Assembly (NCBI RefSeq): GCF_008711465.1
Contig: NZ_VXKQ01000018.1
Span: 81,854 to 145,853 of the forward strand
Source of the DNA: Francisella sp. SYW-9
Lineage (GTDB): Bacteria; Pseudomonadota; Gammaproteobacteria; Francisellales; Francisellaceae
Length of the DNA stretch: 64,000 nucleotides
Reading direction: 5' to 3'
Each line of letters starts with the position of its first letter. Position 1 is the stretch's first letter. The notes beneath the pieces were generated by a model. It saw nothing but the letters and a program-made list of their open reading frames with translations. It was not told where the DNA came from and did no database searches. Below are positions 37,999-46,756 of this stretch, in pieces. A program made the translations under genes and the position numbers.

Positions 37999-38012
37999 CT
38001 ATCATATGATAG
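37999..38012. promoter_or_regulatory. 14-base palindrome between the RidA operon and the LysR gene
   Basis: CTATCATATGATAG is a perfect palindrome in the divergent gap. LysR-type regulators bind imperfect dyads with a T-N11-A core near their own promoters, and this is the clearest symmetry in the region. It is a candidate operator for the LysR protein encoded at 38073. Confidence 0.4.
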
Positions 38013-38072
38013 ATTATTCTAATCATCTTTGTTAAAGTTATTATTAAAATTAACTGTATTTACTATGATGTA

Positions 38073-38951
38073 ATGATTAATTTAAAGTTATCTCAACTTA
38101 AGCATTTTATTTTAATTGTTGAAGCTGGAGGTTTTAGGGCAGCTGTTAAAACGGCAAATAGATCACAGGCAGCATTATCTAGTTCAATAAAGGAACTAGA
38201 ATTAAATATTGGACATAAATTATTTGAACCAGGTCATAATGCTAAGTTAACAACTTTTGGGGAAAACGTTTTACCATTAATTAAAAGATTTTTACAGAAC
38301 TATTATAATTTTAATAATGAGTTACAAAATATATCAAAAGGTGAGGTTGGAAAACTTAGAGTTGGTAGTGTGCCATCCGTAGCTTCTAAATTTATACCTA
38401 AGATAATATCAGATTTTACAAAAGAGTATCCTAAAGTTCAAATAACTTTAATTGATCAAGATTCAGCAAGAATAGAAGAAAAATTGTTAACAGAAGAGGT
38501 TGATCTAATTATAAGTAATCAGCTGAGTATTAATAATAATAACATAGGATTTACTTATTTATTTTCTGATCCTGTTGGTGTGGTATGTTTAAAAAGTAGT
38601 CCATTAGCTCAAAATAAAGATGGGGTTAGTGTTGAACAATTAAAAAATTATCCTTTTATTAGAAATGGAACAAGTGTATTACTAGAAGAAACAATCTTCA
38701 ACACTTTTGTCAAAAATGCAATATATTCAGTTGAGAATATTACAGCTCTTTATTCTTTTCTGGAGCATGATGTTGGAATAACAACCTTACCTAAGCTAGC
38801 ATTTTCAAATAATCTAAACAACCTGGTTTGGTTACCTTTAAAGGGGTGTAATATTAATAGAGATATTGGAATTTGCTATCTAAAAAATAAAACATTTACT
38901 CCAGTAGAAGAATCCTTTTATAATATTTGTATCAGAAGTTTAAAGTTGTAA
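38073..38951 (+). CDS. LysR-family transcriptional regulator
   Basis: A 292-residue LysR-type regulator. The N-terminal winged helix-turn-helix is at residues about 4-60 (LSQLKHFILIVEAGGFRAA, then SQAALSSSIKELE as the recognition helix). The effector-binding periplasmic-binding-like domain starts near residue 90 (LRVGSVPSVASKFIP). It is divergent from the RidA-ALDH-M19-BCCT operon, the common arrangement when such a regulator controls a catabolic operon in response to its substrate. The effector is probably the imported compound or a metabolite of it. Confidence 0.9.
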   Translation: MINLKLSQLKHFILIVEAGGFRAAVKTANRSQAALSSSIKELELNIGHKLFEPGHNAKLTTFGENVLPLIKRFLQNYYNFNNELQNISKGEVGKLRVGSVPSVASKFIPKIISDFTKEYPKVQITLIDQDSARIEEKLLTEEVDLIISNQLSINNNNIGFTYLFSDPVGVVCLKSSPLAQNKDGVSVEQLKNYPFIRNGTSVLLEETIFNTFVKNAIYSVENITALYSFLEHDVGITTLPKLAFSNNLNNLVWLPLKGCNINRDIGICYLKNKTFTPVEESFYNICIRSLKL

Positions 38952-39097
38952 TTATTTATTATTTAAATTCATTGTTAAAAAATTAAATGCTAGATACATA
39001 TTCTAGTAATATCTAGATTAGATATATAATGAGGATATTACCGCTGAGATATTTTTTATATTTTGGTCAAAAGATAAAAAAAGAGATATTAAGTCTG

Positions 39098-39724
39098 ATG
39101 AAATACTTCGCATTACCTATTTTATTATTAATGTTAGTAGGGATATACACAAGTTCTTTTGCAAAAGATAAGAGTAAGAATATTGATGAATCGTCTAATG
39201 CTCTATCAAAGGCGCCTAGATTAGTTGTTGTTGATAGCTCTCACTCAGGTGAATCTGTAGTAGCTTTTGATGGTAAGACTCCTATGTATGGTAAATCAAC
39301 GAGCGGAGCTGCTGTTTATGATATGTGGATTTCAAATGATTTAGAGCATGCTGCAATGTTACCTAAAGCTAAGCCTGTTAAACCAAATTTTGATCTTAAG
39401 ACAAATTCAGCTATATTTTTAAGTGTTGTAATACCTCCTTTAAAAGATTTACAACAAAAAGCAAAACAAGAGGGAAAAAGTATTCCAAAAACAAATTATC
39501 CTTTCCACAATACAACTACTATAGATTATGGTGTGGTTATTAAAGGAGAGGTTGAATTAGTAACTGATAAAAAAGTTGTTAAACTTCATACTGGAGATAC
39601 CTTTGTTATAAAAGGAGCTGTTCATACATGGATAAATCCTACAAATCAGCCAGCGCAATTAGTTGAAACTATGGTAGGTTCTAAACTAAAGTCTTCAATA
39701 AAGCATGAGAAACTAAAATTTTAA
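39098..39724 (+). CDS. Exported cupin-domain protein
   Basis: A 208-residue precursor with a signal peptide (MKYFALPILLLMLVGIYTSS, cut after SFA) and a single cupin_2 barrel in the C-terminal half. That half shows TTIDYGVVIKGEVEL followed by LHTGDTFVIKGAVHTWIN, where the barrel metal-binding histidines are only partly kept. Periplasmic location is inferred. Cupins can bind metals, sugars or act as isomerases and dioxygenases; no activity can be assigned. I chose the ATG at 39098 over the upstream 39029, because the signal peptide then lies at the N-terminus. It follows the LysR gene in the same direction but with a 146-base gap. Confidence 0.72.
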   Translation: MKYFALPILLLMLVGIYTSSFAKDKSKNIDESSNALSKAPRLVVVDSSHSGESVVAFDGKTPMYGKSTSGAAVYDMWISNDLEHAAMLPKAKPVKPNFDLKTNSAIFLSVVIPPLKDLQQKAKQEGKSIPKTNYPFHNTTTIDYGVVIKGEVELVTDKKVVKLHTGDTFVIKGAVHTWINPTNQPAQLVETMVGSKLKSSIKHEKLKF

Positions 39725-39765
39725 ATGATGAGACTTTTACATTTTATCAAAATTAAGTTTAAAAA

Positions 39766-40557
39766 TTACCATGTGCCTATATTTTCCATACTAGCCCAAG
39801 GCTCTTGTTTAGCTAATGGCTTGCCTTCTTGAATTAGTTCTATTGATATACCATCTGGAGATTTTATGAAAGCCATATGCCCATCTCTAGGAGGTCTGTT
39901 GATTATAACACCTTGATCTTTTAGAGATTGACAGATGTCATATATGTTTTCTACTGAGAATGCCAAATGACCAAAGTTTCTACCACCTTCATATGTTTCA
40001 TCACTATCCCAATTATATGTAAGTTCTATAAGAGGAGATTTGTCAGTTTTAGCTATATCATAATCATCGTGAGCAGCTAAAAATATAAGGGTAAACTTAC
40101 CTTGTTTATTATCTTGTCTACTTACTTCTTTAAGTCCTAGTTTATTACAGTAAAAATCTAATGATTTATCTAAGTCTTTGATCCTTATCATAGTATGTAA
40201 ATATCTCATTCGAGTATTAACTAGCCAGTTTTTAGCCCAATTTTCATCAGTAAATGTTTGAATTTCTCCAGAAAAGAAGTGTCGAAATATTTTGATTGAA
40301 GTTGATACTTTTGAACTACTTGTAACAAAAGCTACCTTCTCAAAATGCTTTCTATGTTTAATCTCTGTTTTAAATTCATCAAAGATTGCTCTTAAGCCTA
40401 TACCAGAGAAATCTTGCATTTTAATTAAGATTTTAACAGCACCATTTTTTGCTAGTTCATCAAGTTTAGGTATTAACACTTTTGTATAGTCGGCATGAGT
40501 TAGTTTGCCTTCTACAGTGATTTTTGTATATTTTTTTTCATCAGATATTGTAAACAT
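39766..40557 (-). CDS. SpoIIAA-like/STAS domain fused to glyoxalase I (GloA-like)
   Basis: A 263-residue two-domain protein. Residues 1-112 form a SpoIIAA/STAS-like domain as in stand-alone proteins of about 120 residues (start MFTISDEKKYTKITVEG, end ENWAKNWL). Residues 117-263 form a complete glyoxalase I. GloA metal ligands are all there: H121 (YLHTMIRI), E in LIELTYN, H in FGHLAFSV and E in ISIELIQ. GloA isomerises the methylglyoxal-glutathione adduct to lactoylglutathione. Met117 equals the start codon of free-standing GloA, so the fusion seems to join two genes by a four-residue link (VNTR). I do not know this fusion from other bacteria. Its upstream leader matches that of the asparagine synthase gene. 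Confidence 0.82.
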   Translation of the reverse strand: MFTISDEKKYTKITVEGKLTHADYTKVLIPKLDELAKNGAVKILIKMQDFSGIGLRAIFDEFKTEIKHRKHFEKVAFVTSSSKVSTSIKIFRHFFSGEIQTFTDENWAKNWLVNTRMRYLHTMIRIKDLDKSLDFYCNKLGLKEVSRQDNKQGKFTLIFLAAHDDYDIAKTDKSPLIELTYNWDSDETYEGGRNFGHLAFSVENIYDICQSLKDQGVIINRPPRDGHMAFIKSPDGISIELIQEGKPLAKQEPWASMENIGTW

Positions 40558-40565
40558 ATTTATTA

Positions 40566-40690
40566 CCTTATTTATAAATTTATAGAGCTAAATAAAAGGT
40601 ACTTTAGATAATCAAGTTAATTAGCTCTTGGAGTTTTATCTACTGCTATTGTATCAAGTTATTGATAAGGGTTGAGTATTTTAAGCACTA
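40566..40690 (-). promoter_or_regulatory. Duplicated promoter/leader element, copy 1 (upstream of the GloA fusion)
   Basis: On the minus strand this element holds an identical CTTAAAATACTCAA block (40672-40685). It is followed by a -35-like CTCAAC (40671-40676), a 17-base spacer and a -10 TACAAT (40648-40653). Downstream in the leader, AGAGCTAA (40621-40628) can pair with TTAGCTCT (40584-40591), forming an 8-base-pair stem before the start codon at 40557. The same order recurs at 42693-42820 upstream of the asparagine synthase gene. Confidence 0.75.
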
Positions 40691-40800
40691 TATATGGCTT
40701 TGATTGAACTGATTAATGCAAAAAAGTATCATTTTAGAGTTATAAGTTAGTTTAAAGCTATAATAAGGTCATAAACTCTAGAATGTAGATAAAGTGATGT

Positions 40801-42684
40801 CTAAGAAAAATCAAAAATATTATTTAACATGGCTGCTGAGAAAATACTAAATAAGATTCTACTAATAAATGGGTCTGTGGCTCCATTTTTAAGGTGGGCA
40901 TTAAATAATTCGAGTAATTTACCATGATTAAATAATTCTGTTGGGATAAAATTATTACTATGAAATATATCTCCCATCATTGTATTTAGAGGAGATTTTG
41001 ATTTACTCGGTGGAGACATGTATGGATGCTTCATATTTTGATAATGCTCTGGAGTGACAAAATCTTTACAACTTTCTCTTAGAATGAATTTATCAGTATT
41101 ATTATAATATTTATACTTGGGTGGTACTTTAGTTATATACTCAATTACATCATTATCAAGAAAAGGTACTCTAGCTTCAACAGAATGAGCCATTTCAGTA
41201 CGATCGCCTAAAGCAGTTAGTACATAAGCAAAGGTATTTAGTGATTGATAATATAGAGAAATATTTAGGGCATCCCAATTACTTATATCAATAATGTTTC
41301 TATCTAAGAATCTTTGGAATTTATCCAAGCAATTTTCATCTTTAAAATTGGTGTTAAAAAGATCATTTACTAACTCTACTTGTGGTACATGATTTGAGCA
41401 AAAACTAGGGCTAAAACCTAAATTTCTTTTTAAGTAATCAATATCTCTAGCCCCATCAGCAAGAAAAACTCCTTTATTTACCTCAATCTTACTTGCAATA
41501 GAGTTCTTATCAAACATTTCAGGATTTACTTGCATAGCATCAAGTACATTTGTGATATAACCACAATTATATTCATCTGACCCTTCACCTGTTAAGACAA
41601 CCTTATAGTTATTCTCACGCACTAATTTACTTAGTAAATGTTTTGCCACTCCATGAGGATTAAATGTTGTATTTTCTAAACACCAAAGATGATCAGAGAG
41701 ATTATCTGCTAAGATTTGATCATCGATATATAGAGTGTTTTGCTTACCAGAGTACTTATTAATCAACTTCTTTGCGATTATACTTTCATCATAATTTTTA
41801 TCATCAAATGAAATTGTAAACGCATCGAGTCCTTTACCACTAAGCTGACTTGCGATAGCATAACATACTGAAGAGTCTATACCACCACTAAGATAAGTAG
41901 CAACAGGAACATCAGAAACTAGTCTTCTTTCTATCGCTTTAGTTATTCTATTACGGTATTGATCAAGAATCTCAGGAAGGCTTTCACTAGTGTAGTTAGA
42001 TCTCTCATACTTTGGTTGCCAGTAGCGATGTTCAGAGATATTTCCAGAACGTATATCATAGATCATAAAATGACTTGGCTTGACGTTATAAATATTTTTA
42101 AATATAGTATCATCTTGACTAAATGGTTGACCGTATATTCGATCTTTTAATTCTCTTATATTAAATTCGGGTTTTTGTTTGTTGTATTTAAGTATACTTT
42201 TTATCTCTGAAGAGAAACTAATACCTTGATTATCTAGACTGAAATATAATGGCTTAACTCCATGTCTATCTCTAAAGGCAATTATTCTTTCTTTATTTTT
42301 ATCATATATAACACCAGCAAATTCACCATTTAACTGAGCAAAGCAATCATTACCACTTTCTAAGTACATAGGTAATACTATCTCACTGTCAGTTTTTGTA
42401 TTAAATTTGTAGCCTTTGCTCTTATAGTTTTGACGAATTTGTTTGTAGTCATAAAATTCACCATTTACTATAGCAGTCAGTTCATTATTATGATTTAGAG
42501 GTTGCTCACCATTATCAACACCAATTATACTTAAGCGAGTATGTCCAAAAGCAATATTTGGATTATTGAGTATAGTGTAGTGCTGCTCATCAGGTCCTCT
42601 ATGCTTAAGTAGAGAAAGAGCGGAATTAAATCTTTCTCCATCTATTTGTTCATTTTTCTTTAAAACCATTAAGATTCCACACAT
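40801..42684 (-). CDS. asnB: Glutamine-hydrolysing asparagine synthetase (AsnB-type)
   Basis: Makes asparagine from aspartate with ATP and glutamine in the cytoplasm. The 627-residue protein has an N-terminal class II glutamine amidotransferase domain, with nucleophile Cys2 after removal of Met1 (MCGILMV), and NGEFYDY near residue 75. A C-terminal synthetase domain with PP-loop LSGGIDSS near residue 265 follows. I chose the ATG at 42684 rather than 42693: Cys must be residue 2, and AAGGTGG lies 5 bases upstream of this ATG. The gene lies just after the APE-like cluster, but there is no direct link to polyene synthesis. Its promoter/leader is a copy of the one before the GloA fusion. Confidence 0.9.
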   Translation of the reverse strand: MCGILMVLKKNEQIDGERFNSALSLLKHRGPDEQHYTILNNPNIAFGHTRLSIIGVDNGEQPLNHNNELTAIVNGEFYDYKQIRQNYKSKGYKFNTKTDSEIVLPMYLESGNDCFAQLNGEFAGVIYDKNKERIIAFRDRHGVKPLYFSLDNQGISFSSEIKSILKYNKQKPEFNIRELKDRIYGQPFSQDDTIFKNIYNVKPSHFMIYDIRSGNISEHRYWQPKYERSNYTSESLPEILDQYRNRITKAIERRLVSDVPVATYLSGGIDSSVCYAIASQLSGKGLDAFTISFDDKNYDESIIAKKLINKYSGKQNTLYIDDQILADNLSDHLWCLENTTFNPHGVAKHLLSKLVRENNYKVVLTGEGSDEYNCGYITNVLDAMQVNPEMFDKNSIASKIEVNKGVFLADGARDIDYLKRNLGFSPSFCSNHVPQVELVNDLFNTNFKDENCLDKFQRFLDRNIIDISNWDALNISLYYQSLNTFAYVLTALGDRTEMAHSVEARVPFLDNDVIEYITKVPPKYKYYNNTDKFILRESCKDFVTPEHYQNMKHPYMSPPSKSKSPLNTMMGDIFHSNNFIPTELFNHGKLLELFNAHLKNGATDPFISRILFSIFSAAMLNNIFDFS

Positions 42685-42692
42685 ATTAGCCA

Positions 42693-42820
42693 CCTTGTTT
42701 GTAATTCATAGAGCTAGATAAAAAGATACTGATATAATCAAGTTGATCAGCTCTTGAGGTTTTATATACAAATTATTGTATCAGCTTATAGGTAGAGATT
42801 GAGTATTTTAAGAGCTATTG
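42693..42820 (-). promoter_or_regulatory. Duplicated promoter/leader element, copy 2 (upstream of asnB)
   Basis: Matches 40566-40690 along its length. The 14-base CTTAAAATACTCAA block (42799-42812), a -35-like CTCAAT (42798-42803), a 17-base spacer and a -10 TACAAT (42775-42780) are all in the same places. The leader hairpin is AGAGCT (42749-42754) pairing with AGCTCT (42710-42715). At the base pair next to these arms copy 1 has A-T and copy 2 has G with T, so pairing is retained. Confidence 0.75.
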
Positions 42821-42824
42821 GTAT

Positions 42825-43409
42825 CTAATTTAAATTTGTAATATTGATAGTATAGTTGTAATGATAGTTATGAATAGAAATCTTCTTGTTATTATTGCTA
42901 TATTTTATCATTAATATTTTCTTGCCATTAGTTGTCATTATAGTTCTTTGGTTTGCTTGTTCTGAAACTATAATATCTGTATTAGCAAACATTTTTTGTA
43001 TAACATTAATTGGAGCTTGGCTTATAATAAACTCAATAAGACTTTGCTTAACACCAATATTCTTATTTGGCATTGGTAGACTACTACTTTGTATACTTGA
43101 ACCATCATAATCAAGCTTAAATAGAGAGCTTCCCCAGCCTGATAAAGCTACCATTACAATATGCTTAGAATTAACTTCAATAATCATATTAGAGGTTAGA
43201 TTCTTTTGTTTACCATTTTTATCATAATATTTAGCAGAGACTACTTGAGAAATTGTTTTATTAAGCCCTAACTGATATGGTTGTGGTAGTGTTACTGTAG
43301 TATTTGGCGTGATAGCTACTTTTACATCTATTTTCTGTTTTGTCTGAAGTAAAGAACAACTACTTAGAAAAAGAAATATAAAAAAACTCACTAAAATTCT
43401 ATTTTTCAT
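42825..43409 (-). CDS. DUF3261-type lipoprotein of the APE-like cluster (ApeN-like)
   Basis: A 194-residue lipoprotein: the signal peptide has lipobox LSSC with lipidated Cys18. The rest is beta-rich, and resembles the DUF3261 lipoproteins that end aryl-polyene operons (ApeN in E. coli CFT073). Its role is unknown but is thought to be in outer-membrane placement of the polyene lipid. The start overlaps the MMPL exporter 3' end by 11 bases, so it is translated from the same transcript and is the last gene of the leftward arm. The DUF3261 call rests on context and general look as well as sequence. Confidence 0.68.
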   Translation of the reverse strand: MKNRILVSFFIFLFLSSCSLLQTKQKIDVKVAITPNTTVTLPQPYQLGLNKTISQVVSAKYYDKNGKQKNLTSNMIIEVNSKHIVMVALSGWGSSLFKLDYDGSSIQSSSLPMPNKNIGVKQSLIEFIISQAPINVIQKMFANTDIIVSEQANQRTIMTTNGKKILMIKYSNNNKKISIHNYHYNYTINITNLN

Positions 43410-45741
43410 AATACTGTACCTTAATTGCTATAGGAGCTAATAAAAATGCTACTGTAATTCCAACTAATACAGTTAAACCAAAATACTCAATAGCTGGGGT
43501 ATTACTTAGTGCTAAAAGTCCAAATGACAGAATAGTTGTGATAGCAGATAATGATAGGGCTAGCATAGTACTACTGAACCTATTATTACTTTCAGCTATA
43601 AATAAAACATAATCCATACTGATTCCCAAAACAAGAATTGTTGCAAGTATGCTAAATAATGTAAGAGGAATATTAAATAATCCTAAGAATGCCACAGACA
43701 GTAGACATGATAATAATGGTACTAATATATATACTAGAGATTTCTTAATAGAATATCTAATTGCTAGGCCTAGCCATAAAAGCATAAATACAACTACCAT
43801 AATATAAGAGATAACATTGCGGTAATGACCAAAAATATTACTTATTTGAGTTACCTTATCAATAACGTAAACATCATCTGTCGAGCTAAGTAAATTCTGT
43901 AGTTTAGAAATATCTATGTCTTTTGAAAGTGTTATAGCTAATGCTTTATAGTCATTAGGCTGATTTGCCAACCATAGGAATCTCATTTGTTTTGAGACAG
44001 GTTGATTTAACCAGCTAGATAGTTCTAAAGATTTAAATTTTGTGGTTTTAATTTTATTTAATATCTCTGTTTGTTGAGCTTTTGAAAAACCTATTTGGCT
44101 AAGATATTCTCGAGGGTATTTAGTTTTAACAAACTTCTGTATAGCGTTATAGTTTTGTTTTTGTTGCTCTATGCTTGGAACATAATCGCTTATGCTAATT
44201 AGGGGATTTTTAATATTGGTGAAATTTTCGCGAATAATATTTGTTACATTATCTGCTTTGGTTAGTAAAGTATTATCATTTTTAGCCAAAACAATAATAT
44301 AGCTAAGGCCCATATCACTACCAATGATGCTTTTGAGCTGATTTTCTTCATTTTTAAGTTTTTTAGGAGTTGATTGCAGTATGTGAATATCATCATTAGG
44401 CTTTATTTTATAGAGTCCTGTAATGGTTATTATGCATAAAACTACTAATATAATGATGATCTTTTTTGTACTAATGTTTTTACATATATTTAGATACTTA
44501 TCTGTAAGTATTAGTAAAGGAATATTCTTATGGGATTTTGATTTGGTATTAATGATATAAGGGAAAAAACATATTACAGTTAAGTATGATACACTCAAAC
44601 CAACAATGCCAAAAATTGCTAGTTGATGTAGTCCTGGGAATGGAGCTACAGATATAACTAAAAATGCAATAACAACGTTTAAAAGGCCTAAGGTTATGCC
44701 CTTGAAAATTCGCTTTAGACCTATTTTAGGTGTCCAGTTAGCATCAGCTAATAATTTCTCGGAGTAGTAGAAAAAAGCATAATCTACAGATATCCCAATT
44801 AAGCTTGCGCCGAAAACTAGTGTAAATAAAAAAACACTACCAAATATATAGTGTGTAACAACAAATGCGGCAATAAATCCACAAGAGATTGAAAGAAGTG
44901 TGAAAAATAAAGGAGTAATTGATCTAAATGTTAGAATTATTAAAAGTAAAACACCAATTATTGAGCCTATGTCAATAGTGTTTATCTCATGATGAGCATC
45001 TTCGGCTCCAGCATTTGCATAAAATAGCATACCAGTTTTTAGTACACTAACTTTATTTGAAGATACTTGCTTGATGGCATTATTAATACTTTTAATAATT
45101 TCTGTTTGAGTTGTTAAAGAAAAACTTTGTCCTTTAATTTCAGCTTTAATAAGCACATAGTAATGATTATCTTTCTTGGCTACTAAGAAGCCTTTTTTAA
45201 GCTTTAGATTAGAGCTTGGTTTAGGCAAATCAAAAAGATAGTTTTGATATGTAAAGAAAGGGTCGCTATTAAGTAAGTTACGATTAACAATGCCTGTTGG
45301 ATTATATATATTAGCAAGTGCATTTTGGTACAATCTTTTATAGTCTTTATTAGCTAGTAATTCTTTGTCTTTATTGCTGAGTAATTGTAATCTATATGGG
45401 AAGTAAAACTTTGCCCAAGATAGCTGTTGATTTTCGCTTACGCCTGCATTAATGCTTGTGAAATTATTACTTTGTTGCAATAGTTTACTAAATTTTGCTG
45501 CAGAGTCTATCGCTTCGTGTTGATCTTTTGAGCTTATTAAGAAGACTACATCATTACTTATTCTATTAGAAAATTTATTTGAGACGGCTGTTAATTGAGG
45601 TGATGTTTGTTGATTGGGTAATAGTGCTAGTATATTTGTGTTTAGATTTAAGCCTTTAGTTATTATAACAATAAAGAGAAATAAGCTACTTAGAACTATT
45701 AAACTCCAGATAATCAGACGAATCAAATATTTATTAACCAT
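43399..45741 (-). CDS. MMPL/RND-family exporter (ApeM-like)
   Basis: A 780-residue inner-membrane protein of the MMPL class of RND transporters. It has two repeated halves, each with one N-terminal helix, a large periplasmic domain and a bundle of five to six helices (about 255-400 and 640-775). SxxSVDYAFFYYSE near residue 320 and LGISMDYVLFIAES near 705 carry the conserved acidic residues of the proton path. In aryl-polyene clusters such proteins are thought to move the polyene lipid across the inner membrane or load a carrier. It lies between the LolA-like and DUF3261 genes. Confidence 0.85.
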   Translation of the reverse strand: MVNKYLIRLIIWSLIVLSSLFLFIVIITKGLNLNTNILALLPNQQTSPQLTAVSNKFSNRISNDVVFLISSKDQHEAIDSAAKFSKLLQQSNNFTSINAGVSENQQLSWAKFYFPYRLQLLSNKDKELLANKDYKRLYQNALANIYNPTGIVNRNLLNSDPFFTYQNYLFDLPKPSSNLKLKKGFLVAKKDNHYYVLIKAEIKGQSFSLTTQTEIIKSINNAIKQVSSNKVSVLKTGMLFYANAGAEDAHHEINTIDIGSIIGVLLLIILTFRSITPLFFTLLSISCGFIAAFVVTHYIFGSVFLFTLVFGASLIGISVDYAFFYYSEKLLADANWTPKIGLKRIFKGITLGLLNVVIAFLVISVAPFPGLHQLAIFGIVGLSVSYLTVICFFPYIINTKSKSHKNIPLLILTDKYLNICKNISTKKIIIILVVLCIITITGLYKIKPNDDIHILQSTPKKLKNEENQLKSIIGSDMGLSYIIVLAKNDNTLLTKADNVTNIIRENFTNIKNPLISISDYVPSIEQQKQNYNAIQKFVKTKYPREYLSQIGFSKAQQTEILNKIKTTKFKSLELSSWLNQPVSKQMRFLWLANQPNDYKALAITLSKDIDISKLQNLLSSTDDVYVIDKVTQISNIFGHYRNVISYIMVVVFMLLWLGLAIRYSIKKSLVYILVPLLSCLLSVAFLGLFNIPLTLFSILATILVLGISMDYVLFIAESNNRFSSTMLALSLSAITTILSFGLLALSNTPAIEYFGLTVLVGITVAFLLAPIAIKVQYYEK

Positions 45742-45746
45742 AACTA

Positions 45747-46331
45747 TTACTGTGTTGTAATATCAAAAAGCTTTATCTTTATTATATTATCTTGGGTATC
45801 AGCAACTTCAATATTTGTAATATATTTACCACCTTTAAGAGTTATTTCTTTTATAGCTTTATTTAATGGGCTAGATTTTGGTTTAAGAGAAATATTCCAC
45901 TTTTGTGTATTACCTTTGAAATTGGCATCAAAATATTCAGATATAGTTTTTGTATCACCTTTAAATACTGACATGAAAACATTTGTAAAGGAAAAAACTA
46001 CAGGTTGATCTTCACGAGTAAGAATAGTAGGAGGGTTATCCATAATAGTTTGTGTAAGTTTATCTTTGGACATTTGCATCGTAGTTTTTATTGGTTTTTG
46101 CTGCTGCCATAATAAAGAGCCGTCATTACTTAGCTTAAAAGTACCTGATGATTTAAGATTAGAGCTTAAACCTGATATCTGTCTAACTTGTATAAATTTA
46201 CCTGAGATGTTTGTATCTTTAGTTAGCTGTTTTTCAACTGCTTGGAAGTCTGAATTATTGACGATATTTGAAGCAAATAAGGGTACTACAATAGCAAACA
46301 AAGCACTAATTATGGAAAATATTTTTTTCAT
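45747..46331 (-). CDS. LolA-like outer-membrane lipoprotein carrier (ApeL-like)
   Basis: A 194-residue secreted protein with a signal peptide (MKKIFSIISALFAIVVPLFAS) and an unclosed beta-barrel fold like LolA, seen in SGKFIQVRQISGL, LWQQQKPIKTTMQM and SGTFKLSNDGSLLW. In aryl-polyene clusters a LolA-like protein is thought to carry the polyene lipid across the periplasm. I chose the ATG at 46331, which overlaps the thioesterase stop as ATGA and puts the signal peptide at the N-terminus. The MMPL exporter gene follows 5 bases later, which fits a relay between the two. Confidence 0.8.
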   Translation of the reverse strand: MKKIFSIISALFAIVVPLFASNIVNNSDFQAVEKQLTKDTNISGKFIQVRQISGLSSNLKSSGTFKLSNDGSLLWQQQKPIKTTMQMSKDKLTQTIMDNPPTILTREDQPVVFSFTNVFMSVFKGDTKTISEYFDANFKGNTQKWNISLKPKSSPLNKAIKEITLKGGKYITNIEVADTQDNIIKIKLFDITTQ

Positions 46332-46756
46332 TTCTTTATAATCTCTTTTATTTTTTGTTGCCATTGATGAGGTGTCACAAAGCAAGTTTCTCTTTTATCA
46401 ATATCTACAGCTAATTGAATTGTATAGCCTTGACATAATTTTATTTTAGTTAAGCTATCTGTAATTGTATAGTTTATTTTTAGCCTATTCTCAAACTCAA
46501 CTAAGTCACAATAAATGTTAATCTCCTGTCCAAACTTTGCAGGTCTTATAAACTTGGCTTTCAGATCAACTATAGGCCAAGCAAAACCATCATTTTTCAT
46601 GTCCATATAGTCATATTCGATTTCTTTGAGCATACTACATCGAGCCATTTCAAAATATTTGACATAATTACCGTGCCAAACAATCTCAAGCATATCGACA
46701 TCAAAAAATGGAATAGTCATTTTGTAAGTATGTGTAAATAGGCTATCTTTACTCAT
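46328..46756 (-). CDS. 4HBT hotdog thioesterase (ApeK-like)
   Basis: A 142-residue YbgC/FadM-type acyl thioesterase. The active-site pattern VDMLEIVWHGNYVKYFEMAR near residues 20-39 is that of 4-hydroxybenzoyl-CoA thioesterases, where the aspartate in FFDVD is the catalytic base. In aryl-polyene clusters a thioesterase is thought to release or edit the acyl chain from ACP. It is directly after the LpxL-like gene and overlaps the LolA-like gene by four bases. Confidence 0.83.
   Translation of the reverse strand: MSKDSLFTHTYKMTIPFFDVDMLEIVWHGNYVKYFEMARCSMLKEIEYDYMDMKNDGFAWPIVDLKAKFIRPAKFGQEINIYCDLVEFENRLKINYTITDSLTKIKLCQGYTIQLAVDIDKRETCFVTPHQWQQKIKEIIKK

Noticed and set aside
37927..38072. CRISPR or riboswitch in the gap
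   Set aside because: Only one short palindrome and no repeated spacer pattern or known riboswitch core were seen here or elsewhere in the window.
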